64,000 nucleotides of DNA. It comes from Adhaeribacter aerolatus (lineage in GTDB: Bacteria > Bacteroidota > Bacteroidia > Cytophagales > Hymenobacteraceae). The notes under the pieces were generated by a model that saw only the letters and a program-made list of their open reading frames with translations, searched no databases and was not told the DNA's origin. Where the stretch lies: the NCBI RefSeq assembly GCF_007991635.1, contig NZ_BJYS01000001.1, positions 1 to 64,000 on the forward strand. The letters are read 5' to 3'. Shown in pieces: positions 25,384-34,114 of the stretch. How positions within the stretch are numbered: the stretch's first letter is position 1; each line of letters begins with the position of its first letter. The translations under genes were made by a program, and so were the position numbers.

Positions 25384-27762
25384 ATGCTGCACAACTACTT
25401 TAAACTGGCTTTTCGCAACCTGTGGCGAAACAAAGTTTTTTCCTTTATCAATATTGGGGGCCTGAGTCTAGGCTTGGCGTGTTGCATGCTTATTTTTTCG
25501 TACATCAAAGACGAAATTAGTTACGACCGTTTTCACGCGAAAAAAGGCCAGATTTACCGGATTACGGCTAATATTATTAACGAAGAAGAAGTAACTAAAA
25601 CCGGCAGTACCAACATGGTAGTGGGGCCAGCCTTTAAGCAGGCAATACCCGAAATAGAAGCTTTCGTGCGGATGCAGGAAGACTTTTACATTGTGCGGCA
25701 GCAGGAAAACACTTTTAACCAGGAAGTAGTATTTGCCGATGAAAGCTTTTTCTCGGTATTTTCTTTACCCTTACTGTACGGCAACCCCAAAACAGCCTTA
25801 AGCAACTTCAACTCCCTGGTGCTTACCGAAAAAACCGCCCACAAATATTTTGGCAACACCCCGGCCATTGGCAAAAGCCTTGAGCTGAAAATGGGCGATA
25901 CCTTTAAGCCGTTTGTGGTAACAGGCATCGCTAAAAACCCGCCCCAAAACTCATCGCTACAGTTCGAAGTGTTGCTCCCTTTTAAATATACCGAAACACA
26001 TTTCCCTGATAACGCGTGGCTAGGCTTTTACATGAACACGTTTGTGGTTTTAAACCCATTGGCCGATCCGGAAAAAGTTGTACCTAAAATGAACCAGGTA
26101 TTTCTGCAACAAGCCCGGCAACAGTTGCAGGAAGCTAAAGCAAAATTTGATTTTAAAAACCAGGTGCTATTTGGTTTGCAACCCTTACTACAAATTCACC
26201 TCGATACGGATTATGCTGATGTCCGGAATGGCTTAAAGTACGGCAGTAACCCAATTTACTCTTATATTTTAACCGGCATTGCGCTCTTTATGCTGCTTAT
26301 TGCCTGCATTAATTTTGTAAACCTAACCGTGTCGAATTCGCTTAAACGCGGCAAAGAAATCGGCATCCGGAAAGTAATTGGCGGCAACCGCTTACAGCTT
26401 ACTTTTCAATTTTTGTGCGAATCGTTCTTGTTGTGTTTCCTGGCTTTTGCTTTGGCGGTGGTACTGGTAGAACTTTCGTTGCCGTTTTTTAACGAAGTAG
26501 CCAATAAACGCCTGAGCTTGCCTTACCTGCTCGATGCTAAACTGGTAGCCGGTTACCTGGGAATATTTCTGATAACCGGTTTTCTGGCAGGTTTTTATCC
26601 GGCACTGGTTTTATCGGGTTTTAAGCCTATTCTGGTGCTGCAACACCGCTATAAATTTAACAGTAACGGCTACTTAGCCAAAGGCTTGGTAATATTTCAG
26701 TTTGCCGTAACTTCTTTTCTAATGATTGCCACCCTGGCCGTTTACGACCAATTTAATTTCTTAACGCATAAAAATTTAGGCTACAACGACGAAAATCTGG
26801 CGGTTATTCACTTGGGTCGCGGGCCCCATGATGAGGAGGTAAAATTATTTAAAAACGAACTGGCCGGAGAGCCCGGTATCCAATGGGTAGCCACAAAAGA
26901 CGCCGGCCAAAATTATACGGTAGTTAAGGTTGATGGCAAAGAAATAGACTTTGCCATTAGCTGGATTGATGAAAACTTTTTGCCCGCCCTGCAGATTCCA
27001 ATTGTAAAAGGCCGCAACTTTTCGTCGGCATCTCCGGCCGATGCGGAAAATGCAGTTTTAATAAACGAAACTTTTGCCCAAACCGCCGGCTGGATTAACC
27101 CCGTAGGTAAAAAACTCTATAACTTAAATGGCAATACCAAACCCATGACCGTAGTGGGCGTGGTAAAAGATTATCATTATGTTTCTTTAAAAGAAAAAAT
27201 TGGTCCGCAGCTTTTTGTCGTGGGCGCCGGCGATGTTTGGGTAAAAATGAAACCTCAAAATATTTCCCAAACCCTGAAAATATTGGCCCAAACCCACCGC
27301 AAAATTCTTCCTTTTAAACCCTTCGAGCTTGATTTTATAAATACCCTGAACGAAAAAAATTACGAGCAGGAAGCCAAGTGGAAACAGCTCATAACCATGG
27401 GCGCTGTTTTATCTATATTTATTTCCTGCATTGGTTTATTCGGGCTGGCCACTTTGGCTATTCAGCAACGCACCAAAGAAATAGGCATCCGCAAAGTGTT
27501 TGGCGCTGCCGTTTCGGATATTGTGCTCATGCTTTCTACCGATTTTACAAAGGTCGTGGCCCTGGCCTTTTTCATCTCGGTGCCGGTGGGATATTACGCT
27601 ATACATACCTGGCTGCAAGATTTTCCTTATCGCATTACTTTAAACTGGTGGCTGTTTGCCCTACCCTGTTTGGCTACGTTGCTGCTGGCCCTACTTACCA
27701 TTGCGGCCCGCACCTTTAAAGCGGCCGTGGCCAATCCAATAAAAAACTTGCGGGTAGAATAA
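25384..27762 (+). CDS. MacB/FtsX-type ABC transporter permease 1
   Basis: Inner-membrane permease of 792 residues built as a duplicated MacB_PCD + FtsX unit: N-terminal helix (about 20-40), large periplasmic domain (to about 280), three helices, then a second periplasmic domain (about 450-660) and three final helices. The cytoplasmic coupling motifs KRGKEIGIRKVIGG and QRTKEIGIRKVFGA follow the first FtsX helix of each half. Bacteroidota encode many such permeases for export of small molecules or envelope signals rather than bulk uptake. Probably works with the ATPase at 32.0 kb and is regulated through the operators upstream. A palindromic element starts 14 bp past the stop. Confidence 0.9.
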   Translation: MLHNYFKLAFRNLWRNKVFSFINIGGLSLGLACCMLIFSYIKDEISYDRFHAKKGQIYRITANIINEEEVTKTGSTNMVVGPAFKQAIPEIEAFVRMQEDFYIVRQQENTFNQEVVFADESFFSVFSLPLLYGNPKTALSNFNSLVLTEKTAHKYFGNTPAIGKSLELKMGDTFKPFVVTGIAKNPPQNSSLQFEVLLPFKYTETHFPDNAWLGFYMNTFVVLNPLADPEKVVPKMNQVFLQQARQQLQEAKAKFDFKNQVLFGLQPLLQIHLDTDYADVRNGLKYGSNPIYSYILTGIALFMLLIACINFVNLTVSNSLKRGKEIGIRKVIGGNRLQLTFQFLCESFLLCFLAFALAVVLVELSLPFFNEVANKRLSLPYLLDAKLVAGYLGIFLITGFLAGFYPALVLSGFKPILVLQHRYKFNSNGYLAKGLVIFQFAVTSFLMIATLAVYDQFNFLTHKNLGYNDENLAVIHLGRGPHDEEVKLFKNELAGEPGIQWVATKDAGQNYTVVKVDGKEIDFAISWIDENFLPALQIPIVKGRNFSSASPADAENAVLINETFAQTAGWINPVGKKLYNLNGNTKPMTVVGVVKDYHYVSLKEKIGPQLFVVGAGDVWVKMKPQNISQTLKILAQTHRKILPFKPFELDFINTLNEKNYEQEAKWKQLITMGAVLSIFISCIGLFGLATLAIQQRTKEIGIRKVFGAAVSDIVLMLSTDFTKVVALAFFISVPVGYYAIHTWLQDFPYRITLNWWLFALPCLATLLLALLTIAARTFKAAVANPIKNLRVE

Positions 27763-27776
27763 CTGATTGAAGTCAG

Positions 27777-27860
27777 GATTTTCGCAAATTATTAAAAGTC
27801 CCCCTTCGGAGGGGGCAAGGGGGAGGATTTACACTATTAAAAACCATTTTGCGGAAATCT
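27777..27860. repeat. Palindromic intergenic element, copy 1
   Basis: About 84 bp with imperfect terminal inverted repeats (GATTTTCGCAAA / TTTTGCGGAAATC) enclosing a GC-rich CCCCCTTCGGAGGGGG hairpin and AGGGGGAGGATTTAC. Homologous end to end to the element at 30421-30512; both directly follow an ABC permease stop codon. Confidence 0.8.
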
Positions 27861-28001
27861 GAAAAGGAATTAAATAACTATAATCCCTTGGCAATATTTT
27901 CTAGAACCATCTAAAGATACATCCTGCCCAATACTGGTGCTCAACTTTTTAAATTAAGGTTAGAGCATAAAAGAAATTAAAACTCCCAATTTGCTACTAT
28001 T

Positions 28002-30413
28002 ATGCTGAAGAATTATTTAAAGCTGGCTATCCGGAACATGTTCCGCCATAAATTTTATTCCTTTATAAATATTATTGGGTTGGCTATTGGCATTGCCTGT
28101 TGCCTGCTGATTTTCCTGTACGTGCGCACATCGCTCAGTTACGATACCCACCATAAGGACGCCGATAATATTTACCGGGTTGTAACCGAGAACAAGAAAA
28201 GTGACCGACAACAATGGCTCACCTTAACGCCGCCCATGGTAGCGCCCACCTTGGTCAAAAATTTTCCGGAAGTAGAAGCCGCCGCCCGCCTGATAATATT
28301 ACCCGGCAACCTGATAGAATACAAAGCGCATGAATTTTATGAAGATAATTTCTACCTCGCCGATTCTTCTGTTTTACAGGTATTAACCCTGCCGCTGCAA
28401 CACGGCGATGCGCGCACGGCGCTTAACTCCCCGGATGCGGTTATTATTTCGGATGTAATTGCCCAAAAATATTTTGGTTCGGAAAACCCGATGGGTAAAA
28501 TTATTAGCCTGAACAACGATACTAAATTAAAAGTAACTGGGGTGCTGGCTAAACCCAAAACACCTACGCACCTAAAAGCCGATATCATTCTTTCTTTTGC
28601 TTTTGCGCGGCAATTCTTTCCGGAGCGGCTGCAAAGCTGGAACTGGCACCAGTTTTATACCTACGTCCGTCTGAAAAATAATACTTCGGGCCCCGCCTTT
28701 GAAGAAAAACTAGCCCGCTTTACCGAAAAAGAAGTTGCACCCATTACGGCTAAAGCCGGTATTAACGATGTTTTCCATTTGCAGCCGGTAAAAGATATTT
28801 ATTTGCGTTCCGGCCACTTAGAATACGACCAGCCCAACCGGGGTAACATTAATTTTGTGTATGCCTTTGCGGTTATTGCTTTATTTATTCTGGTTATTGC
28901 CTGCTTTAACTTTATGAATTTAGCTACGGCCCGCTCTTTAAAACGAGCCAAAGAAGTAGGTGTTCGCAAAGTAATAGGCGCCCACAAAGGCCAGCTCATT
29001 CTGCAATATTTAGGCGAATCGATCCTGATGACCTTGGTTGCTTTTTTACTGGCCATTCCTATTGTAGAACTAGCTTTGCCTTACTTTAACGAGCTATCCG
29101 GCGAAACTTTGAGACTGCATTTAGGTCAGGATTTCCTGGTAGTGGCGGGGCTACTGTTATGTAGTATTCCGGTTGGCTTGCTGGCCGGCCTCTATCCGGC
29201 TTTCTTTTTATCTTCATTCCTGCCCATCGATGTTTTAAAAAGTAATAATACCGGCAAAGGTTTTCGGCTTTCGGCTTTACGGCAAATATTGGTTATTACC
29301 CAGTTTGTCATTTCGGTGGTTTTAATTGCTGCTACGGCTATTGTATACCGGCAATTAAATTACCTTCAGCAAAAAGATTTAGGGTTTGATAAAGACCAGC
29401 TTTTGGTTTTTAATATGCAGAGCGATAAAATGCAGCAAGCCTACGAACAGGTAAAAACCGAACTTTTGCGCAACCCAAATATTGTTGCCGCTTCGGCTTC
29501 GTACGGCGAACCCGGCGGCCTGGTAGCCGGCGACGGCATCCGGCTGCGGGGCGATAAAGACAACCGGCCCATCAGCATGTTTACCGTAGATTACGATTAT
29601 ATCCCCTCCCTGAAACTCCAAATGGCAGCCGGCCGGCCGTTTTCTAAAAACTATAAAACCGATGAACAGCAGGCCTATATTATAAACGAAACCGCCGCAA
29701 AAGAACTAGGTTTTGGCACCCCCGAAAAAGCCTTGGGTCAGGAAATTATTTGGGATGAATGGCTGAACCCTGACAAATTGAAAATAGGAAAAGTGGTGGG
29801 GGTAGTAAAAGATTTTCATTATAAATCGCTGCACCAGAAAATAGAGCCGTTTATTATGCACGTGTATCCCGGCACTTTCAACAGAATGACTATCCGGATG
29901 CGCCCCGGTAATATTCCGGCAACCTTAACCCACCTGGAAAAAACCTGGAAAATTTTTGCGCCGGAATATCCTTTTGAGTACAATTTTCTGGATGAATATT
30001 TCGGAAAAATGGTAGAATCGGAACGCAAACTCAGCCAGGTATTTACCATTTTTGCCGGCTTGGCAATATTTATTGCCTGCTTAGGTTTGCTGGGCTTAGT
30101 GGCTTTTTCGGCGCAGCAGCGCACCAAAGAAATTGGCATCCGCAAAGTAATGGGTGCTTCGGTAACGCAAATCACCTTGCTCCTCACCAAAGATTTTACC
30201 AAACTGGTGCTAATTGCCATCCTGATTGCGACACCAATTGCCTGGTATGCCATGCATACTTGGTTACAAGATTTTCCGTACCGCATTACCATCAGTCCCT
30301 GGATTTTCTTCCTGGCCGGATTTATTTCGTTGTTGTTTACCTTAGTTACCGTTAGTTACCTGGCGCACCGGGCCGCCTCTACCAACCCCATCAAAAGCCT
30401 CCGTACTGAATAA
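28002..30413 (+). CDS. MacB/FtsX-type ABC transporter permease 2
   Basis: A paralogue of the preceding gene, 803 residues with the same duplicated architecture: LAIRNMFRHKFYSFINIIGL at the N-terminus, periplasmic domain, helices with KRAKEVGVRKVIGA, second periplasmic domain and QRTKEIGIRKVMGA. It starts 239 bp after permease 1, with one palindromic element between them and a second 7 bp past its own stop. The two may form a heterodimer or have separate roles. No upstream TGTTC-N6-GAACA site was seen directly before this gene, so it is probably cotranscribed or independently regulated. Confidence 0.9.
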   Translation: MLKNYLKLAIRNMFRHKFYSFINIIGLAIGIACCLLIFLYVRTSLSYDTHHKDADNIYRVVTENKKSDRQQWLTLTPPMVAPTLVKNFPEVEAAARLIILPGNLIEYKAHEFYEDNFYLADSSVLQVLTLPLQHGDARTALNSPDAVIISDVIAQKYFGSENPMGKIISLNNDTKLKVTGVLAKPKTPTHLKADIILSFAFARQFFPERLQSWNWHQFYTYVRLKNNTSGPAFEEKLARFTEKEVAPITAKAGINDVFHLQPVKDIYLRSGHLEYDQPNRGNINFVYAFAVIALFILVIACFNFMNLATARSLKRAKEVGVRKVIGAHKGQLILQYLGESILMTLVAFLLAIPIVELALPYFNELSGETLRLHLGQDFLVVAGLLLCSIPVGLLAGLYPAFFLSSFLPIDVLKSNNTGKGFRLSALRQILVITQFVISVVLIAATAIVYRQLNYLQQKDLGFDKDQLLVFNMQSDKMQQAYEQVKTELLRNPNIVAASASYGEPGGLVAGDGIRLRGDKDNRPISMFTVDYDYIPSLKLQMAAGRPFSKNYKTDEQQAYIINETAAKELGFGTPEKALGQEIIWDEWLNPDKLKIGKVVGVVKDFHYKSLHQKIEPFIMHVYPGTFNRMTIRMRPGNIPATLTHLEKTWKIFAPEYPFEYNFLDEYFGKMVESERKLSQVFTIFAGLAIFIACLGLLGLVAFSAQQRTKEIGIRKVMGASVTQITLLLTKDFTKLVLIAILIATPIAWYAMHTWLQDFPYRITISPWIFFLAGFISLLFTLVTVSYLAHRAASTNPIKSLRTE

Positions 30414-30420
30414 AATATTT

Positions 30421-30512
30421 TAGGACTTTCGCAAAGTTATTGAAAGGTCCCCCTTTGGAGGGGGTAGGGGGAGGATTTACAATTTTAAAAAATCATTTTT
30501 ACTAAAGTCCTA
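30421..30512. repeat. Palindromic intergenic element, copy 2
   Basis: About 92 bp bounded by TAGGACTTT / AAAGTCCTA with the interior CCCCCTTTGGAGGGGG hairpin and AGGGGGAGGATTTAC. Clear homologue of copy 1. Confidence 0.82.
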
Positions 30513-30534
30513 ACTTATTCCGAAGGCTCTTCCT

Positions 30535-30576
30535 GGCGGTTCAGAAATCAATCTACATTCTGAACCGCCGTTTTCC
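30535..30576 (+). terminator. Terminator after permease 2
   Basis: Perfect 12-bp stem GGCGGTTCAGAA / TTCTGAACCGCC with an 11-nt loop, followed by GTTTTCC. Confidence 0.7.
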
Positions 30577-30868
30577 TTTAGCTATTCAGCCTTAAAATTT
30601 GCGGTTGGTGTATAACCCATCAACTAAATTGTGCTAGTCATCGAGCGCTATAATTTATTTTCAGGTCAGCTGTTACTTTTTTATCAAACGCCAGTTACCC
30701 TCTTCGGATAAATATTTATTTGCCCAAGCAACCAATGTACTTAATAGAACATCTACCAGAATAAACAGGCCTTTACTTTGGAGCATAAATATATTACCTT
30801 AGCTGTACTCCCCAATAAATAATTGACAAACAATATTTTATAAATATTTACACCATAAATAAACCACT
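30577..30868. other. Leader region of the DUF4097 gene
   Basis: AT-rich, no gene seen. A TTG at 30823-30825 is followed 19 bp later by TATTTACA, a partial match to the phylum's promoter layout; weak. Confidence 0.3.
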
Positions 30869-31810
30869 ATGAAAAAATTAATCTTTGCCCTGGTTGTTGT
30901 GGCAGCGGTACTTTCTACTACCCTGCTGGCTTTTTCTCAAGACGATAAACAAAAACCTTATCTCGTAAAAAACTTTAGTTTAAACAACGGCGGTAACCTG
31001 GTAACCAGAACCTCGGGCGGCAGCATTAAAGTTACCGGTACTTCGGGCAACCAGGTTAAGGTAGAAATGTTTGTACGGCCGGCCAATTGGCGCAACCGCA
31101 ACGAAGCCCCTTCTAAAGAAGTTTTAGAAAAATATACCTTTGACGTGCGCCAAGATGGCAATTCCGTTTACGCTGTAGCCGAACGCAAAGAGAAAAATTG
31201 GAAGTGGGATAATGATGATGCCCTGAATGTTTCATTTGAAATACAGGTACCTGAAAATATTGCCACTAAATTAAACACCAGCGGGGGCAGCATTAGCCTA
31301 GCCAATCTTACCGGCACCCAGGAAGCCAAAACCAGTGGCGGCAGCATCACCTTGAAAAATATTAAGGGCAATACCGTAGCCAACACTTCGGGCGGTAGTA
31401 TAAATTTAAACCAATACCAGGGTAACCTGGATGCCCATACCAGTGGTGGCTCTATTAACCTGACGGATGCCCGGGGCACCTTAAAAGCCCGGACCTCGGG
31501 TGGCAGCATTCAACTGCAAAAAGTAGCCGGCGATATTGATGCCCGTACCAGTGGCGGCAGCATTCATGCCGATGTAACCCAGTTGGGCAAATATTTAAAC
31601 CTGCATACCAGCGGTGGCAGCGTGCATGCTACCGTACCTAAAGGTCAGGGCTTGGATCTGGATTTAAGCGGTAATCGCGTAAAAACCACGCTTACAAACT
31701 TCGATGGTGAATCCGAAACCAACCGCGTTAAAGGCCGGATAAACGGGGGTGGCATTCCGGTAAAACTGAGCACTTCGGGCGGTACCACCGAGTTAGCTTA
31801 CCGGATGTAA
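30869..31810 (+). CDS. Exported DUF4097 beta-repeat protein
   Basis: A 313-residue exported protein: signal peptide (MKKLIFALVVVAAVLSTTLLAFS) then a DUF4097-type beta-strand repeat domain. The TSGGS motif occurs at residue 48 and then with an exact 18-residue period at about 137, 155, 173, 191, 209 and 227, followed by a looser copy at 247 and a final TSGGT near 305. This regular spacing predicts stacked rungs of a right-handed beta-helix or solenoid. Such proteins are envelope-located and often accompany ABC or anti-sigma systems; function unknown. It sits between the permeases and the ATPase, all on the plus strand. Confidence 0.85.
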   Translation: MKKLIFALVVVAAVLSTTLLAFSQDDKQKPYLVKNFSLNNGGNLVTRTSGGSIKVTGTSGNQVKVEMFVRPANWRNRNEAPSKEVLEKYTFDVRQDGNSVYAVAERKEKNWKWDNDDALNVSFEIQVPENIATKLNTSGGSISLANLTGTQEAKTSGGSITLKNIKGNTVANTSGGSINLNQYQGNLDAHTSGGSINLTDARGTLKARTSGGSIQLQKVAGDIDARTSGGSIHADVTQLGKYLNLHTSGGSVHATVPKGQGLDLDLSGNRVKTTLTNFDGESETNRVKGRINGGGIPVKLSTSGGTTELAYRM

Positions 31811-31842
31811 AGTATTTAATACAGACCGTTTAACAATTTAAA

Positions 31843-31886
31843 AAACCACCCCTGCCCCTCCTTGAAAATAAGGAGGGGAGCCCGGC
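31843..31886. repeat. GC-rich palindromic element, copy 3 (short form)
   Basis: CCACCCCTGCCCCTCCTT ... AAGGAGGGGA hairpin, 33 bp past the DUF4097 stop. Shares the CCCCTnGCCCCTCC core with the element at about 33708 and, in reverse complement, with the two longer elements. Confidence 0.65.
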
Positions 31887-31940
31887 TACCGGTTCGTCTT
31901 CCGCTTTTCCCAGAAGGTGTGTTGGGGCTCTATATAATAC

Positions 31941-31983
31941 AAAATACCCTGGCCCGAAAATATTAGGTCAGGGTATTTTTTTA
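31941..31983 (+). terminator. Terminator before the ABC ATPase gene
   Basis: Stem AAAATACCCTGGCC / GGTCAGGGTATTTT (one G.T wobble), loop of 11, followed by a T run. Confidence 0.75.
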
Positions 31984-32039
31984 TTCCGTTCCGAAAATAT
32001 AATTTACCGTCGCTTACCTATATATAGCCAAACTTATCT

Positions 32040-32708
32040 ATGCTGATTACGCTGAAAGATATCGATAAATATTACGCCAGTGGTTTCTCCCGCACCTACG
32101 TGCTCCGCAATATTAACCTGGAAGTACAAGAAGGTGAATTTATTTCTATTATGGGGCCATCAGGTTCTGGAAAATCGACGCTGCTAAATATTATTGGTAT
32201 GCTGGAAGAACCCTCCAGCGGCGAATATTATTTCTTAGACAAGCCGGTACATAGGATTAAAGAGAAAGAGCGCACCCAACTCCATAAAAGTTTTATCGGG
32301 TTTGTATTCCAAAGTTATCACCTGATAGATGAGCTAACGGTTTATGAAAACATCGAAACGCCCCTGCTTTACCAGGATGTAAAATCCTCGGACCGCAAAG
32401 CCAAAGTAGCCGATATTCTGGATAAATTTAATATTGTAGGTAAAAAAGATTTATTTCCCACGCAGCTTTCGGGCGGGCAGCAGCAACTGGTGGGTATTGC
32501 GCGGGCGGTAGTAGCATCGCCTAAATTAATTCTGGCCGATGAACCTACCGGCAACCTGAACTCCCGCCAGGGTGAAGAAATAATGGAACTCTTCCAACGC
32601 CTGAACCAGGAAGGCACCACTATTATTCAGGTAACACATTCTGAGAAAAATGCTACCTACGGCTCCCGGATTATTGATTTGCTGGATGGCTCAGTGGTGA
32701 AAGCATAA
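32040..32708 (+). CDS. ABC transporter ATP-binding protein (MacB/LolD-type)
   Basis: ATPase of 222 residues: Walker [10 protein letters not shown] (about 39-47), Q-loop FVFQSYHL, signature [14 protein letters not shown], Walker [12 protein letters not shown] and H-loop VTHSEKNA. The size and [12 protein letters not shown] start fit ATPases that energise MacB/LolCDE-type permeases. It lies 1.6 kb beyond permease 2, separated by DUF4097 and terminators, so coupling to those permeases is likely but inferred. Its stop is 3 bp from the stop of the convergent pnuC gene. Confidence 0.93.
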   Translation: MLITLKDIDKYYASGFSRTYVLRNINLEVQEGEFISIMGPSGSGKSTLLNIIGMLEEPSSGEYYFLDKPVHRIKEKERTQLHKSFIGFVFQSYHLIDELTVYENIETPLLYQDVKSSDRKAKVADILDKFNIVGKKDLFPTQLSGGQQQLVGIARAVVASPKLILADEPTGNLNSRQGEEIMELFQRLNQEGTTIIQVTHSEKNATYGSRIIDLLDGSVVKA

Positions 32709-32711
32709 TAA

Positions 32712-33284
32712 TTAAACAACCGGTTCCGGCGATCGCATTGACTTTCGCCATTCCCAATACCCTTGGGCCGCAATAATCAGGAATATAAAGTAAAGGCCTG
32801 CCGTGAGGTGGGCTTCTTTTTTCCAGTAAAGCCCTACGTAAAAAATATCGACCAACAACCAGATTATCCAGTTTTCAATTTTCTTTCGGGTAAGTAATAT
32901 TTGAGCCAATACACTAAAAGCAGCCAATATAGAATCGAGCCACGGATAAGACGCATCGGTAAAGCTTTGGAAATATAGCGCCATCAGCACACTCGTAATA
33001 ATACCCGTAACCACCACCAACCCAATTTGCTTTGGCTGCAGCCGCGTAACCGGCAACTCCAATTTATTTTTGCCGCCGTAAAGCCACTCGTACCAGCCGT
33101 ATAAATTAGAACCCAAAAAGAATACCTGCAGCCACATATCGGCATACAACTGAATTTCGTAGAAAAAAATAAAATAGCAAGCGACACTTATTAACGCAAT
33201 GGGCCACGTCCAGACATTTTGCCGGGCAGCCAGCCAAACGCACAAAAGTCCGGTTATCGCGCCTACTATTTCGTATGTATTCAT
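32712..33284 (-). CDS. pnuC: Nicotinamide mononucleotide/riboside transporter PnuC
   Basis: Inner-membrane facilitator of 190 residues with seven predicted helices. Family features visible are the W-rich start of helix 1-2 (WLAARQNVWTWPIALIS), YADMWLQVFFLGSNLYGWYEW and the helix near NWIIWLLVDIFYVGLYW. It imports nicotinamide riboside for NAD salvage; a NadR-type kinase gene at 18.8 kb could trap the substrate by phosphorylation. ATG start at 33284, opposite the rhodanese gene, with a stutter-repeat intergenic region between. Confidence 0.93.
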   Translation of the reverse strand: MNTYEIVGAITGLLCVWLAARQNVWTWPIALISVACYFIFFYEIQLYADMWLQVFFLGSNLYGWYEWLYGGKNKLELPVTRLQPKQIGLVVVTGIITSVLMALYFQSFTDASYPWLDSILAAFSVLAQILLTRKKIENWIIWLLVDIFYVGLYWKKEAHLTAGLYFIFLIIAAQGYWEWRKSMRSPEPVV

Positions 33285-33373
33285 TAATTATTAATTTCTA
33301 ATCTTTTAATTGATAATTGCTGATTGTTTACTGATAATTGTTAATTGATAACTGTTCTCTGATAACTGAATAA
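33285..33373. repeat. Degenerate stutter repeats between pnuC and rhodanese genes
   Basis: Built of overlapping near-copies of TTGATAATTG, GTTAATTGATAA and CTGATAACTG. It fills most of this 89-bp divergent gap. Confidence 0.6.
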
Positions 33374-33694
33374 ATGCTGCCCGAAATTACAGTAACTGAA
33401 CTTAGTAAAAAAATGGCCGCCGGCGAAGACATCTTATTAATTGATGTGCGCGAACCGGTAGAGTACGAAATTTGCGCTTTGACCTCGGTTTTAATACCAC
33501 TCGCCGAGATACCTAAAAAACTGGAAAATATTCCCCAGGACAAACCGGTAATATTGGTTTGCCACCACGGTTTCCGCAGCGCTCAGGCCCTGCAATACCT
33601 GCAACAACGTTTTGGTTATAAAAACCTGCTCAATCTCAAAGGTGGTATCCACGCCTGGGCCGAACAAATAGACCCCACCATGCCGGTGTATTGA
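33374..33694 (+). CDS. Rhodanese-like domain protein
   Basis: A 106-residue single rhodanese domain. Landmarks are DILLIDVREPVEYEI at about 20-34, and the active-site loop VCHHGFRSAQAL with the catalytic Cys at about 62, followed by LKGGIHAWAE near the end. Such single-domain proteins handle sulfane sulfur as persulfide; a specific partner is unknown. It is cytoplasmic, with no signal. It stands alone on the plus strand. A GC-rich palindromic element follows 14 bp after the stop. Confidence 0.92.
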   Translation: MLPEITVTELSKKMAAGEDILLIDVREPVEYEICALTSVLIPLAEIPKKLENIPQDKPVILVCHHGFRSAQALQYLQQRFGYKNLLNLKGGIHAWAEQIDPTMPVY

Positions 33695-33707
33695 GGTTGG
33701 TTGTTTT

Positions 33708-33746
33708 ACCACCCCTAGCCCCTCCTAAAATAGGCGGGGAACTCCG
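33708..33746. repeat. GC-rich palindromic element, copy 4 (short form)
   Basis: ACCACCCCTAGCCCCTCC ... GGCGGGGAACT hairpin, 14 bp past the rhodanese stop, same core as copy 3. Confidence 0.62.
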
Positions 33747-34114
33747 CTGATGCGTTTTCTACGGCTAACTTTTCATAGTTAATATTTCTTCAAAAATAAT
33801 ATTTGGGTAGGCAGAAAGACAGCAGCTACGAAGCAAATGACATCAGTTTGGTCATTCGGGCCTTTCAGGTTTCCGGTGCGCAGCATTCCGACGCAGGAGG
33901 AAAGGAAAGATGAGCAGCCCGAATGACCAAACGGGGCCCCGCGGCCGGAAGCAAACTTAGGCTTTAAACATTTATTAGCACCTCAGCATTGAAAGATGGA
34001 ATCTTTCAAAAGAAATCCAGTACTTTCTTAATTCCAAACATTATTATTCCATAAATGCTGCCAATTCCAAAATTTATAGTAACTTTACACGGCAAATAAC
34101 AAAACGTATTTGCA
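33747..34114. other. Gap upstream of guaB with a long inverted-repeat element
   Basis: No gene seen. Contains the inverted-repeat element at 33846-33932 and, near 34080-34087, TAACTTTA, a one-mismatch -7 box that may serve guaB. Confidence 0.5.
33846..33932. repeat. 87-bp element with perfect 16-bp terminal inverted repeats
   Basis: GTTTGGTCATTCGGGC at 33846-33861 and its exact complement at 33917-33932 enclose 55 bp that can also pair internally (CCTTTC/GAAAGG, TGCG/CGCA). Looks like a miniature transposon-derived element or a structured RNA. Confidence 0.75.

Noticed and set aside
33846-33932. guaB leader as a purine riboswitch
   Set aside because: The inverted-repeat sequence does not show a purine or PRPP aptamer core that I recognise.
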